Assembly (NCBI RefSeq): GCF_001667015.1
Contig: NZ_LZIS01000239.1
Coordinates: 1-52,639, forward strand
Length of the DNA stretch: 52,639 nucleotides
From: Mycobacterium sp. E3198
GTDB lineage: Bacteria; Actinomycetota; Actinomycetes; Mycobacteriales; Mycobacteriaceae
Direction: 5' to 3'
The notes beneath the pieces were generated by a model that was not told the origin of the DNA, did no database searches, and was given only the letters and a program-made list of their open reading frames with translations. A program made the translations under genes and the position numbers. This document shows, one piece after another, positions 1 to 7,447 of the stretch; the first letter of the stretch is position 1; the number at the start of each line of letters is the position of its first letter.

Positions 1-877
1 TTTCCAGGACGGCGGCCACGCCGGACCCGTTGTCGTTGATGCCCGGCCCCTCGGGCACGCTGTCCAGGTGCGCGCCCGCCATCACCACGTCGGTGGGCGA
101 ACCGGTCTTCGTCTGCGCGATCACGTTGCGGGCCTTGACGTTTTGGACGCTCGCGTTGAGCTTGATCGTGGTGGGCCCGGGCTGGGCGCGCAGCTGGATC
201 CCGATGGACTTGGTGACGCTCAGCACCGGAATCTTCACGTGGGTGTCGGGCCCGAGGGTGCCGCCCATCTGCTGCTCGTCGACGTTGTCGGCGACGATCA
301 TCGCGACGGCGCCGCGCTGCGCCGCGGCATCCTCCTTCTGGGCGAACGGGCAGGTGCCGCGGTCCACCAGCACCACCGCGCCCTGCACCCGCAGCCCATC
401 GAAGTCGGAGGCCTTACAGCCCGGGTCGTCGCCCGGCGGCACCGGCACCAGCGGCCCGCTCACCCCGTCGGGCGGGGTGCCGAGGCTGAACTCCAAGGCC
501 CGGGCCTCCACGGCCGTGCCGCCGACCGTCAGCGCCGGCTTGTCGCCGTGGAACACCCGGGCCGAGAATTCGGGCGTCTGCACGTCGAAACCGCTGCCGC
601 GCAACGTGTTAACCACGTAATCGACGCTGGCTTCGTAGCCGGGGGTGCCTACTGCGCGGGTGCCATTGTTGGCGTTGGCGATGTCCTGGAGTTTGGTCAG
701 GTGCGCCATCATCGCGTCGGCCGTGACCTTGTCGTGCAGGGCGGTCGCGAACGAGGCCGCGGCGGGATTACCGGTCGCCGGATCCGAGCCGACGCAGCGA
801 TGAGAGCAACCGAGCAGGGATGCGGTCAGGGCGACCGCGCCGAGCACCGCCGGGATCGTCCGCGATTTTTTTACCAT
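1..877 (-). CDS. lpqL: LpqL-type lipoprotein aminopeptidase (M28), 3' end outside window
   Basis: Secreted lipoprotein zinc peptidase, M28 (PA-domain aminopeptidase) family; only the first 292 codons are present. The ATG at 877 gives a signal peptide with KK near the N-terminus and a lipobox LLGC (Cys24), so lipidation and anchoring at the outer face of the membrane are expected. A protease-associated domain fills roughly residues 110-210. The M28 metal motif begins with AGAHLDSVPEGPGINDNGSG, in which the His and the following Asp are typical zinc ligands. It lies 11 bp after the DUF2752 gene, probably co-transcribed. In M. tuberculosis lpqL directly follows thiG; here a hydrolase, two secreted proteins and two membrane proteins intervene. 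Confidence 0.9.
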   Translation of the reverse strand, partial: MVKKSRTIPAVLGAVALTASLLGCSHRCVGSDPATGNPAAASFATALHDKVTADAMMAHLTKLQDIANANNGTRAVGTPGYEASVDYVVNTLRGSGFDVQTPEFSARVFHGDKPALTVGGTAVEARALEFSLGTPPDGVSGPLVPVPPGDDPGCKASDFDGLRVQGAVVLVDRGTCPFAQKEDAAAQRGAVAMIVADNVDEQQMGGTLGPDTHVKIPVLSVTKSIGIQLRAQPGPTTIKLNASVQNVKARNVIAQTKTGSPTDVVMAGAHLDSVPEGPGINDNGSGVAAVLE

Positions 878-888
878 CGCGCCCAAGG

Positions 889-1314
889 TTAGACATACAG
901 CGCGGTGAATGGCGCAAAAGGAATGTTACGCACCACAAACCAGACCGCCACCAGCAGCAGCGTCACCATCGCCGCCCAGCGCTGATGCTGCCAAGCTTGG
1001 ACCCGCCGGCCCGTCACCCGGCCATAGGTCCAGGCCCCGTACGCCCACACCAGCAGCACCAGCGCCACCAGGCCCAGCGCGTTGAACCGGGCCGCCGCCG
1101 CCAGGTTGCCGTGCATCAGCGAATACAACATCCGCGCGGTGCCGCACCCCGGGCAGTCGATGCCCAGCAGCGCTTTGGTGGGACACACCGGCAGCGGTCC
1201 GCCCGGCGTGGTGGGGTCACCCACCCACGTGGCCGCGCACACCAAGGTCGTCGACGCGGCCACCAGGAGCGGCGCGCCCAGGGCGAACCGCACCGGCCGT
1301 TGGCGCGTAACCAC
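889..1314 (-). CDS. DUF2752 membrane protein
   Basis: A 141-residue integral membrane protein of the DUF2752 family. The family signature is clear: CPTKALLGIDCPGCGTAR around residues 44-61, with the CPGCGTxR core. About three hydrophobic segments are visible: residues 10-30, about 75-95 and 112-130. The start is a GTG. It follows the CD225-like gene by 12 bp and precedes lpqL by 11 bp, so a three-gene leftward unit is likely. DUF2752 and small CD225/TM2-type proteins are often neighbours in actinobacteria. The function is not established; the paired cysteines could bind metal or form a disulfide, which is inference. Confidence 0.85.
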   Translation of the reverse strand: MVTRQRPVRFALGAPLLVAASTTLVCAATWVGDPTTPGGPLPVCPTKALLGIDCPGCGTARMLYSLMHGNLAAAARFNALGLVALVLLVWAYGAWTYGRVTGRRVQAWQHQRWAAMVTLLLVAVWFVVRNIPFAPFTALYV

Positions 1315-1326
1315 GAGCGTCCGCGC

Positions 1327-1659
1327 TCAGAACATCGCGGAAATCATGGCCGCGCTGGTGTTGTCCGCGTTCATCCCGACCGCCACCGTGTAGATGATGG
1401 CGACGACAACCCAGACGACCCAGATGATGACCGACCAGATGACCCACTTGCGGGCGCTGGCGGCGGCCGCCTGCGCCTCCGCGTGCAAACCCTGTGCCCA
1501 CATTCCATTGACTTGGGCGGCTTTCACGATCGCGACGATCCCGGTGATGGGAAAGCAGAATATCGTCGCCAAAATCGCCCACACCAAGTAGTTATTCGGC
1601 GCTTGCCCAACGGGCTGCTGCTGCGGCGGGTATCCCGGTGGCGGGGGTGGCTGTGTCAT
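1327..1659 (-). CDS. CD225/dispanin family small membrane protein
   Basis: A 110-residue protein with a proline/glutamine-rich cytoplasmic N-terminus (PPPPPGYPPQQQP) and two membrane segments, about residues 24-46 and 72-95. The motif NNYLVWAILATIFCFPITGI followed by a KAAQVN-type loop is typical of CD225/dispanin (IFITM-like) proteins, where the first helix is a re-entrant amphipathic element. Bacterial members have no assigned role. It is the first gene of the probable unit CD225-DUF2752-lpqL. The start is the ATG at 1659. Confidence 0.85.
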   Translation of the reverse strand: MTQPPPPPGYPPQQQPVGQAPNNYLVWAILATIFCFPITGIVAIVKAAQVNGMWAQGLHAEAQAAAASARKWVIWSVIIWVVWVVVAIIYTVAVGMNADNTSAAMISAMF

Positions 1660-1973
1660 GGATTCTCCAGTCGCGAGTAGTTAACTGGCGTGAAGCGGTG
1701 CTTACCATACCCGAGCGGCGCGGCGACGGCACTATCTCGGCGAAATTCATTATTTGCGCATACCGGCCGAGCGGCGCGAATATGCCGGAAGGGGACGAAA
1801 TAGGCTGGCCGTGAACCGCTTTGCCGTCCGGGCAGGACCGGCCATCCGCGAATAGATAGATGCCCAAACAGATAATTGCCAGCGGAATGTATTGCATAGA
1901 CAGGACATAGCCCTACGATCCCTTTAGCGGAAGCATTGTTTCCGGTGCGCGACGCAATCGTTAGGAGCCAGGG
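1660..1973. other. Intergenic region between divergent genes
   Basis: 314 bases without a convincing gene; it should hold the divergent promoters of the CD225 unit and of the secreted protein at 1974. A 12-nt direct repeat CCGAGCGGCGCG occurs at 1711-1722 and 1767-1778. On the plus strand TTGCAT (1893-1898) and TACGAT (1914-1919) are spaced 15 nt apart and could be a housekeeping promoter for the gene at 1974. AGGAG at 1963-1967 is a good ribosome-binding site for it. Confidence 0.4.
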
Positions 1974-2498
1974 ATGCCTCATCTGAGCAAGGCGCTGCGA
2001 GCCGCGGCGGCCGCAGCGCTCGCGGGCGGTTTCGCGTTGGCCGGTGCCGCCGCGGCGGTCGCGGACCCCAACACCGGTAACCCGGCGGACGTCAACACGC
2101 TGGCCGCCTCTCTGTCCAAGGGCTACGGCCTCAACAACTGCACGCCCGGAAACATCGACGCCGGTGAACTGGCCGTGCTCACCTGCGGCCAAAACCCCGA
2201 CCCCGGCGGCCCGGTCCAGGCGAGGTACATCCTCCTGAACAACGCCGACAGCCTGAACGGCTCGTTCAAGACCAGCATCAAGGACGACGTGTTGACCGCG
2301 TGCGGGGACAGCGGCCCATCGCCCACGACGTGGCATCAGGGCGGTAACAACGCCAACTCGGGATCCGTGGCGTGCGGCACCTACCAGAATGCCGCCGAGG
2401 TGATCTGGACCACGGACTCCAAAAACGTGCTGAGCCTCATCCGCGGATCCAACTCCGACGTCGCGGCGCTCTACCAGTGGTGGCGCGCGAACGGCTGA
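1974..2498 (+). CDS. Secreted four-cysteine protein, copy 1 of tandem pair
   Basis: A 174-residue exported protein with a Sec signal peptide (hydrophobic Ala-rich stretch, probable cleavage after the AAVA segment before DPNTG). The mature part has four cysteines, in NNC, LTCGQNPD, TACGD and VACGTYQNA, and ends in YQWWRANG. The same pattern occurs in a family of mycobacterial secreted proteins that databases sometimes label serine/threonine protein kinase. No kinase motifs are present here, so that label would be wrong. AGGAG lies 6 nt before the ATG. The next gene is a same-length paralogue. The function is unknown; the pattern suggests two disulfides and a role outside the cell. Confidence 0.85.
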   Translation: MPHLSKALRAAAAAALAGGFALAGAAAAVADPNTGNPADVNTLAASLSKGYGLNNCTPGNIDAGELAVLTCGQNPDPGGPVQARYILLNNADSLNGSFKTSIKDDVLTACGDSGPSPTTWHQGGNNANSGSVACGTYQNAAEVIWTTDSKNVLSLIRGSNSDVAALYQWWRANG

Positions 2499-2574
2499 CA
2501 TCAACCATTGGGCCGATCTATTTCGGCAACGCGGCTCGAAACATGCTCGGGTTCCTTGATTTTCCCACACGATG

Positions 2575-2580
2575 AAGGAG
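2575..2580 (+). promoter_or_regulatory. Ribosome-binding site deciding the start of copy 2
   Basis: AAGGAG is a near-perfect Shine-Dalgarno sequence. It overlaps the alternative ATG at 2572, which it could not serve, and is correctly spaced for the ATG at 2587. Confidence 0.8.
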
Positions 2581-2586
2581 TTCAGA

Positions 2587-3111
2587 ATGTCCCCTCTCAC
2601 CAACGCGCTGCGGGCCGCGACGGCCGTGGCGCTCATGGGCGGCTCCGCCCTCGTCGGGGAGGTCACGGCGACCGCGGACCCCGGCACCGGCAGCTCGGAC
2701 GACATCAACACCCTGGCCGGAGCGCTGTCGAAGGGCTACGGCCTCAACAATTGTCAAGCGGCGCCATTGTCGGGTCCCGTTCTGGCCGAACTCGATTGCG
2801 GGCAAAACCCCGATTCCGACGGACCGGCCGCCGGCGTCTACCAACTGTTCAACAACGGCAGCGACCTGGCCGCCGCGTTCACCTCCGGCATCAACGGTGT
2901 GTCGCTGAGCCCGTGCGGTGACAATGGCCAATCGCCGGGCACCTGGCACCAGGGCAGCACGGGCGCGACGGCGGGGCAGGTGGCGTGCGGAACCTACAAG
3001 AACGCCGCGGTCATCACCTGGACCACCGACGCCAAAAACGTGTTGAGCCACATCCGGGCGTCCAACACCGACGTCAACGCGCTCTACCAGTGGTGGCGCA
3101 CCAACGGCTGA
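2587..3111 (+). CDS. Secreted four-cysteine protein, copy 2 of tandem pair
   Basis: A paralogue of the upstream gene with the identical length of 174 residues, a signal peptide ending near TATADPGTG, and the same four cysteines (NNC, LDCGQNPD, SPCGD, VACGTYKNA) and YQWWRTNG tail. An in-frame ATG exists at 2572, but AAGGAG at 2575-2580 is spaced 6 nt from the ATG at 2587, and that start also gives the same length as copy 1. Divergence is greatest in the signal peptide and around residues 55-75, while the Cys and Trp framework is kept. The 88-bp gap suggests co-transcription with copy 1. No function can be assigned. Confidence 0.87.
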   Translation: MSPLTNALRAATAVALMGGSALVGEVTATADPGTGSSDDINTLAGALSKGYGLNNCQAAPLSGPVLAELDCGQNPDSDGPAAGVYQLFNNGSDLAAAFTSGINGVSLSPCGDNGQSPGTWHQGSTGATAGQVACGTYKNAAVITWTTDAKNVLSHIRASNTDVNALYQWWRTNG

Positions 3112-3115
3112 CGCT

Positions 3116-3883
3116 CTACAGTTGCGCGGCAACCAAATCCGCGACCGCACGCATCCCGGCGCCGTTGGGGTGCAGCGGCGCCGGCCGCCCGGGCAGCGGC
3201 ACACCGTATCGCGCGGGCGTGGTGGTCCACGGCTCGGCCGACCACGCGTGGTGTTGCCGGCTGGCGTCGGCGGCACGGACGATTTCGCATCCGGTCGCGG
3301 CGGCCGCGTCGGCGGTGGCGCGTTCGAGCGTGGTGGCGACATGGCGGCCCAGGTCGGCATCCGCCTGCGGCAACGGCGGCGCCGGCGCACCCGCGGGCGG
3401 CAGGATCGTCAGGTAGTCGACGAACAACACCCGGGCGCGTGGGGCGCCCCGGCGCACCGCGGTGCCGACCGCGCACAACGAATCGGACACGTCGGCCAGC
3501 GCCCGATCGCGCGCGTCGCGGTCCAGCAATCCGGAAATGAGCCCGCCCAGCAGTGGCAGGCCGCGGACCGCGCGCGGCAGCGCGGCGGCCATCAACAGCG
3601 GCACGTAGCCGACGTCGTTGCCGCCGATCGTCACCGTGACCAGGCTCTCCGATCCATCCAGCGCCGCGACCTGCGGCGGCCGGCCGTGCTGATGTTCGGC
3701 GAGCACGTGGCCGGTGGTGGCGCCGGAAAAGGTGACGTCGACCAGCTCGAAGTTCAGCCGTTGGGCGACCAGGTGCGGGTAGTTGCGGGCCGATCGGCCC
3801 GACCACCGCGGCGCCCCCGCCGCGCGGGGCCTGATGCCGGGGCCGGCGGCCATCGAACTGCCCAGTGCGACATAGCGCTTCAT
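3116..3883 (-). CDS. SGNH/GDSL-family hydrolase in the thiamine operon
   Basis: A 255-residue SGNH-fold esterase or lipase-like protein. Block I is YVALGSSMAAGPG with the likely nucleophile Ser10, block III is TIGGNDVG (oxyanion Asn) and block V is LHPNGAGM (catalytic His). The Asp usually found three residues before that His is Ala here, so the triad may be completed differently, as in other GDSL enzymes using a dyad. No signal peptide or transmembrane helix is seen, suggesting a cytosolic enzyme. It starts 9 bp after the thiG stop on the same strand, so it is probably the last gene of the TPP-regulated thiO-thiS-thiG unit. The substrate is unknown. Confidence 0.85.
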   Translation of the reverse strand: MKRYVALGSSMAAGPGIRPRAAGAPRWSGRSARNYPHLVAQRLNFELVDVTFSGATTGHVLAEHQHGRPPQVAALDGSESLVTVTIGGNDVGYVPLLMAAALPRAVRGLPLLGGLISGLLDRDARDRALADVSDSLCAVGTAVRRGAPRARVLFVDYLTILPPAGAPAPPLPQADADLGRHVATTLERATADAAAATGCEIVRAADASRQHHAWSAEPWTTTPARYGVPLPGRPAPLHPNGAGMRAVADLVAAQL

Positions 3884-3892
3884 CGACTGTGC

Positions 3893-4696
3893 CTAATTGC
3901 CCGGCTCCTCAGCGGCCCACTGCGCGGGCCGCATCGTCGCCCGGTCGGGGCTGGACGCCTGCGCCCAGAACCGCTTCGGGATCCGCCCGGCGCGCCGCGC
4001 CAGATGGCCCGCGGTGACGGCGGCGGCCATCGCCGCGGCCATGGCCGGCGGGTCGGCGGCGCGGGTCACCGCGGTGGCCAGAAGCACGGCGTCGCAACCC
4101 AATTCCATGGCCAGCGCGGCATCGCTGGCGGTGCCGATGCCGGCGTCGAGCACCACCGGGACGCCGGCCCGCGCGACGATCATCTCGATGTTGTGCGGGT
4201 TGGTGATGCCCAGGCCGGTGCCGATCGGGGCGCCCAGCGGCATCACCGCCGCGCAGCCGGCGTCTTCCAGCCGACGGGCCAGCGCGGGGTCATCGTTGGT
4301 GTAGGGCAGCACGACGAACCCGTCGTCGACCAATTGCTCTGCCGCCCGCACCAATTCGACCGCGTCGGGCAGCAGCGTGCGTTCGTCGGCGATCACCTCG
4401 AGCTTGACCCAGTTGGTGTTCAGCGCCTCGCGGGCGAGCTGCGCGGTGAGCACCGCCTCGGCGGCGCCGCGGCAGCCCGCGGTGTTGGGCAGCGGCGTGA
4501 TGCCCAGGCGGCCCAGCAGGTCCAGCAGCCCGGTCCCGCCCTCGGCGTCCACCCGGCGGATCGCGACGGTTGTCAGCTCCGTCCCCGACGCGACCAGCGC
4601 CTCCTCGAGCACCGCCAGGTTCGTCGCTCCCCCGGTGCCCATGATCAGCCGCGAGGCGAAGCTGCGGTCCGCGATCGTCAGTTTGGCATCAGCCAC
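3893..4696 (-). CDS. thiG: Thiazole synthase ThiG
   Basis: Forms the thiazole phosphate moiety of thiamine from 1-deoxyxylulose 5-phosphate, dehydroglycine and the ThiS thiocarboxylate. At 267 residues it is a normal length for a TIM-barrel ThiG. The Schiff-base lysine is Lys98 in NWVKLEVI; other family landmarks are LPNTAGC, PLGAPIGTGLGI and VVLDAGIGTASDAA near the phosphate site. The ATG overlaps the 3' end of thiS by 8 bp, indicating translational coupling. The C-terminal tail after about residue 245 (KRFWAQASSPDR) is as in other actinobacterial ThiG proteins. Confidence 0.97.
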   Translation of the reverse strand: MADAKLTIADRSFASRLIMGTGGATNLAVLEEALVASGTELTTVAIRRVDAEGGTGLLDLLGRLGITPLPNTAGCRGAAEAVLTAQLAREALNTNWVKLEVIADERTLLPDAVELVRAAEQLVDDGFVVLPYTNDDPALARRLEDAGCAAVMPLGAPIGTGLGITNPHNIEMIVARAGVPVVLDAGIGTASDAALAMELGCDAVLLATAVTRAADPPAMAAAMAAAVTAGHLARRAGRIPKRFWAQASSPDRATMRPAQWAAEEPGN

Positions 4697-4886
4697 CTTG
4701 CACCGCCGTCACCACCTCGAGTCGGGCACCGTCGAATAATGTTGTGGCCCACCGCGACCGCGGCAGCACCGCCAGGTCCATCGCCACCGCGATGCCCCGC
4801 TCGGGGAAGCCCAGCGACTCCAGGAGCGCGGCGACGGTGGTCCGCTCGTCGACCTCGACCTGCTGCTCGTTGACCGTGACGATCAT
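4689..4886 (-). CDS. thiS: Sulfur carrier protein ThiS
   Basis: A 65-residue ubiquitin-like sulfur carrier ending in the obligatory Gly-Gly (TAVQGG), which is adenylated and converted to a thiocarboxylate before sulfur transfer in ThiG. The start MIVTVNEQQ at 4886 is chosen because it overlaps the thiO stop as ATGA and gives the standard ThiS length. The open frame continues upstream, but that part is out of frame with thiO and not conserved. The order thiO-thiS-thiG is the standard mycobacterial one. Confidence 0.95.
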   Translation of the reverse strand: MIVTVNEQQVEVDERTTVAALLESLGFPERGIAVAMDLAVLPRSRWATTLFDGARLEVVTAVQGG

Positions 4887-5890
4887 GAGTGGGCCCCGAC
4901 CGGGAGGAGTTCGGACACGATCTGTTCGGCGGTCCACGGCGCCAGCAGGAAGCCGGACCGGCCGTGGCCGGCGGCGACCAGGGTGCGCTCGTCCAGGCGT
5001 TGCACGATGGGCAGATTGTCGGGTGTCATCGGGCGCAGCCCGGCGGCGCACTCGGCCAGTTCGTACTCCCCCAGCGCCGGCAGCACCGCGCACGCGTCAT
5101 CGAGCAGGTCACGCACCCCGGACACCACCGGCGCGGTGTCGCGTCCGTGCTCGTACTGGGTGGCGCCGACGACCGCCCCGTCCGGGCGCGGCACCAGGTA
5201 CACCTGGCGTCCGTGCACGCGGGCACGAATCACCCTGCGTGGCAACGGCATACACCCCTTGCGCCAGCGCAGCCGCAGCACCTCGCCCTTCACCGGGCGC
5301 ACCGGCAGGCCGGGCCACAGCGTGGGCGCGTCGACGCCGTTGGCGATCACCACCGCGTCGGCCGCCACCCGCGCGAGGTCGCGCACCGGCCCAGCCCAGG
5401 CCACGCCCAGGCGCTCGCAGGCCGCGCTCAGCGCGTCGAGCACGGCGCGGTTGTCCACGGCCAGCTCGGTGGGCGCCCGGAAACCGTGCCGGATGCCCTG
5501 GGCCAGCAGGGGTTCCACGTCGCGCGCGGCCGACTCCCAGACCACCGGGTGCCCCTGCTGCGACAACCAGTCGGCGACGGTGCGCAGGTCCGCGACGTCG
5601 GCCCGGTCGACTGCCACCACCAGCGACTCGCGGGCGGTGACCACCTCCGGCGGCAGCCCGTCCAAATAGCCGCCTTCGCGCCACAGCCGCAGCGATTCGA
5701 GGCCCAGCCGCAGCAACCGCTCCTCGCCCGGCCAGCCCTCGCTGTGCGGGGCGAGCATGCCGCCCGCGACCCACGACGCGCCCGCATCGCCGGTACGGTG
5801 CACCCGCACCGACCAGCCGGCCTGCGCCGCGCGGCGCGCCACCGACAGCCCGATGACCCCGCCGCCCACCACGGCGAGTGAATGTGGCAT
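4883..5890 (-). CDS. thiO: Glycine oxidase ThiO
   Basis: FAD-dependent glycine oxidase (DAO family) that supplies dehydroglycine for thiazole synthesis in aerobes. 335 residues. The N-terminal dinucleotide-binding motif is VVGGGVIGLSVA, followed by GASWVAGGMLAPHSE, typical of ThiO. Later family motifs are PVKGEVLRLR, YLVPRPDGAVVGATQYEHG and the C-terminal GHGRSGFLLAP that contacts FAD. It is the first gene after the TPP riboswitch, and its Shine-Dalgarno lies at the 3' edge of that element. It overlaps thiS by 4 bp. Confidence 0.96.
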   Translation of the reverse strand: MPHSLAVVGGGVIGLSVARRAAQAGWSVRVHRTGDAGASWVAGGMLAPHSEGWPGEERLLRLGLESLRLWREGGYLDGLPPEVVTARESLVVAVDRADVADLRTVADWLSQQGHPVVWESAARDVEPLLAQGIRHGFRAPTELAVDNRAVLDALSAACERLGVAWAGPVRDLARVAADAVVIANGVDAPTLWPGLPVRPVKGEVLRLRWRKGCMPLPRRVIRARVHGRQVYLVPRPDGAVVGATQYEHGRDTAPVVSGVRDLLDDACAVLPALGEYELAECAAGLRPMTPDNLPIVQRLDERTLVAAGHGRSGFLLAPWTAEQIVSELLPVGAHS

Positions 5891-5895
5891 CTGCT

Positions 5896-6003
5896 GCTCC
5901 CTTCGCCGGCATGACCCGGATCAGGTGTGACGGTAAGGGCAGGTCCAGTTGTTCTGGCTGTGCCCACTCTCAGCCCCGCCGGCAACCCGGGGCTCCCGTG
6001 CTC
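5896..6003 (-). promoter_or_regulatory. TPP (THI-box) riboswitch upstream of thiO
   Basis: Read on the minus strand, the leader contains the conserved THI-box words in order: CACGGGAGCCC, GGGGCTGAGAG, then ACCTGATCCGGGTCATGCC and GGCGAAGGGA. These match the P2/P3 CUGAGA bulge and the ACCUGAUC...AUGCC...GGGA segments of TPP aptamers. The 3' strand of the closing helix contains AGGGAG, the probable Shine-Dalgarno of thiO 6 nt before its ATG, and no T-rich terminator follows. Control at translation initiation by sequestering that site is therefore the simplest reading. Exact ends are approximate. Confidence 0.93.
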
Positions 6004-6037
6004 TTCGGAGTCCACGCTAGCGCGATACCGTCGCGCT

Positions 6038-6709
6038 GTGCACCAACCGGCTTCCCGTCTCGCCGCGGCGAGGTTGTATCTGTGTACCGACGCCCGCCGC
6101 GAGCTGGGCGACCTGGCCGAGTTCGCCGACGAGGCCCTGGCCGGCGGGGTCGACATCGTCCAGTTGCGCGACAAGGGGTCGGCCGGCGAGCGGCTGTTCG
6201 GGCCGCTCGAGGCGCGCGACGAGCTGGCCGCCTGCGAGATCCTCGCCGAGGCGGCGCGCCGGCACGGCGCCCTGTTCGCGGTCAACGACCGCGCCGACGT
6301 CGCCCGCGCGTCCGGCGCCGACGTGCTGCACCTGGGCCAGCGGGACCTGCCGCTGCGCGTGGCGCGCGAGATGGTCGGGCCAAACACGGTGATCGGGCTG
6401 TCCAGCCACGATCCCGGGCAGGCGGCGGCCGCCGCCGCATCCGAGGCCGACTACTTCTGCGTCGGGCCGTGCTGGCCCACCCCGACCAAGCCGGGCCGCC
6501 CGGCGCCGGGCCTGCAGCTGGTGCGGCTGGCCGCCTCGCTCGCCACCGACAAGCCGTGGTTCGCGATCGGCGGCATCGACGCCGAGCGGCTGCCCGACGT
6601 GCTCGGCGCGGGCGCGCGACGAGTCGTGGTGGTGCGGGCCATCACCGCGGCCGCGGACCCGCGGGCCGCTGCCGAACGGCTCAGGTCGGCGCTTGCAGCA
6701 GCGAGCTGA
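6038..6709 (+). CDS. thiE: Thiamine-phosphate synthase ThiE
   Basis: Couples hydroxymethylpyrimidine diphosphate to thiazole phosphate to give thiamine monophosphate. 223 residues with a GTG start at 6038. The frame is open further upstream, but that part overlaps the riboswitch antisense and is not conserved. Motifs: RLYLCTDARR, GVDIVQLRDKG, ALFAVNDRADVA, DVLHLGQRDLP, FCVGPCWPTPTKPGRPAPG and WFAIGGIDAERLP (phosphate binding). It is divergent from thiO and so outside the riboswitch-controlled transcript. Its 3' end overlaps mutT3 by 29 bp in convergent orientation. Confidence 0.95.
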   Translation: MHQPASRLAAARLYLCTDARRELGDLAEFADEALAGGVDIVQLRDKGSAGERLFGPLEARDELAACEILAEAARRHGALFAVNDRADVARASGADVLHLGQRDLPLRVAREMVGPNTVIGLSSHDPGQAAAAAASEADYFCVGPCWPTPTKPGRPAPGLQLVRLAASLATDKPWFAIGGIDAERLPDVLGAGARRVVVVRAITAAADPRAAAERLRSALAAAS

Positions 6710-7313
6710 TGCGGCGGCTCAGCTGCGACGGCTCCTGGCCGGCCTCACCCGGCATGCACCACACGAACACGCCGGCCTCGATCTCGAGGGTGCGCGGCAG
6801 GTACTTGCGCCGTTCGTCGCCGTGGTCCAGGTGCACCAGCGCCGGCGCGGTCCGCAGCCGCTGCCAGCTCGCCGCGAAACCGGGATGCAGCGGGAGGTCG
6901 GCCACGTCGCTCTCGGCGACCCAGCGCATCTCGGCGCTTTCCCGGTTGGGGACGGTCTGCAGCAGCTCGGCCGCGTCGGCGACAACGGTGGTGTAGCTCC
7001 AACGGGTGCCACCGATGCCGGACACCTCGGCGGTGACGACCGTGGCCCGGACGGAGACCAGGTCGGCCAGCAGCCCGGCCTCCTCGTGCGCCTCGCGGAC
7101 CGCGGTCTGCTCCGGGGTCTCGTGGCTGTCCCGCGCGCCGCCGGGCAACCCCCACGTGCCGCCCTGGTGGCTCCACACCGCCCGGTGCTGCAGCAGCACC
7201 GCGGGCGTGCCGTCGGGCGCGGGGGCGCGCAACAAGAGGCCGGCCGCCCCGTAGCGGCCCCAGTAGTGAGCGCCGCTGTCGGATACCACCCATCCGTCAC
7301 CGTCGCCGTGCAC
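6681..7313 (-). CDS. mutT3: Nudix hydrolase MutT3
   Basis: Nudix pyrophosphohydrolase of 210 residues. The full Nudix box GX5EX7REUXEEXGU is at residues 59-81 (GARDSH, E65, then REAHEEAGL), preceded by WGLPGG. By family and position it corresponds to M. tuberculosis MutT3, thought to sanitise oxidised nucleotides. The start is a GTG at 7313. It converges on thiE with a 29-bp overlap. A promoter should lie in 7314-7447, shared with the divergent glnX operon. Confidence 0.9.
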   Translation of the reverse strand: MHGDGDGWVVSDSGAHYWGRYGAAGLLLRAPAPDGTPAVLLQHRAVWSHQGGTWGLPGGARDSHETPEQTAVREAHEEAGLLADLVSVRATVVTAEVSGIGGTRWSYTTVVADAAELLQTVPNRESAEMRWVAESDVADLPLHPGFAASWQRLRTAPALVHLDHGDERRKYLPRTLEIEAGVFVWCMPGEAGQEPSQLSRRISSLLQAPT

Positions 7314-7447
7314 GTGATCAGGATATGCAGGAGATCCGCCCGGTCAATCGGGTCGCCTCCCCCCATCCGGGCGAACATTCTCTTAGAATTCGCTTATTCG
7401 GGTTCGTGCGGCGAAATTTGGGGCCTAGAGATGAGGGCTGAGCAGAC

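Noticed and set aside
1656..2711. A 351-codon frame antisense to the first secreted paralogue
   Set aside because: Low-complexity Arg/Gly composition and no motif; sense gene has a signal peptide, RBS and paralogue.
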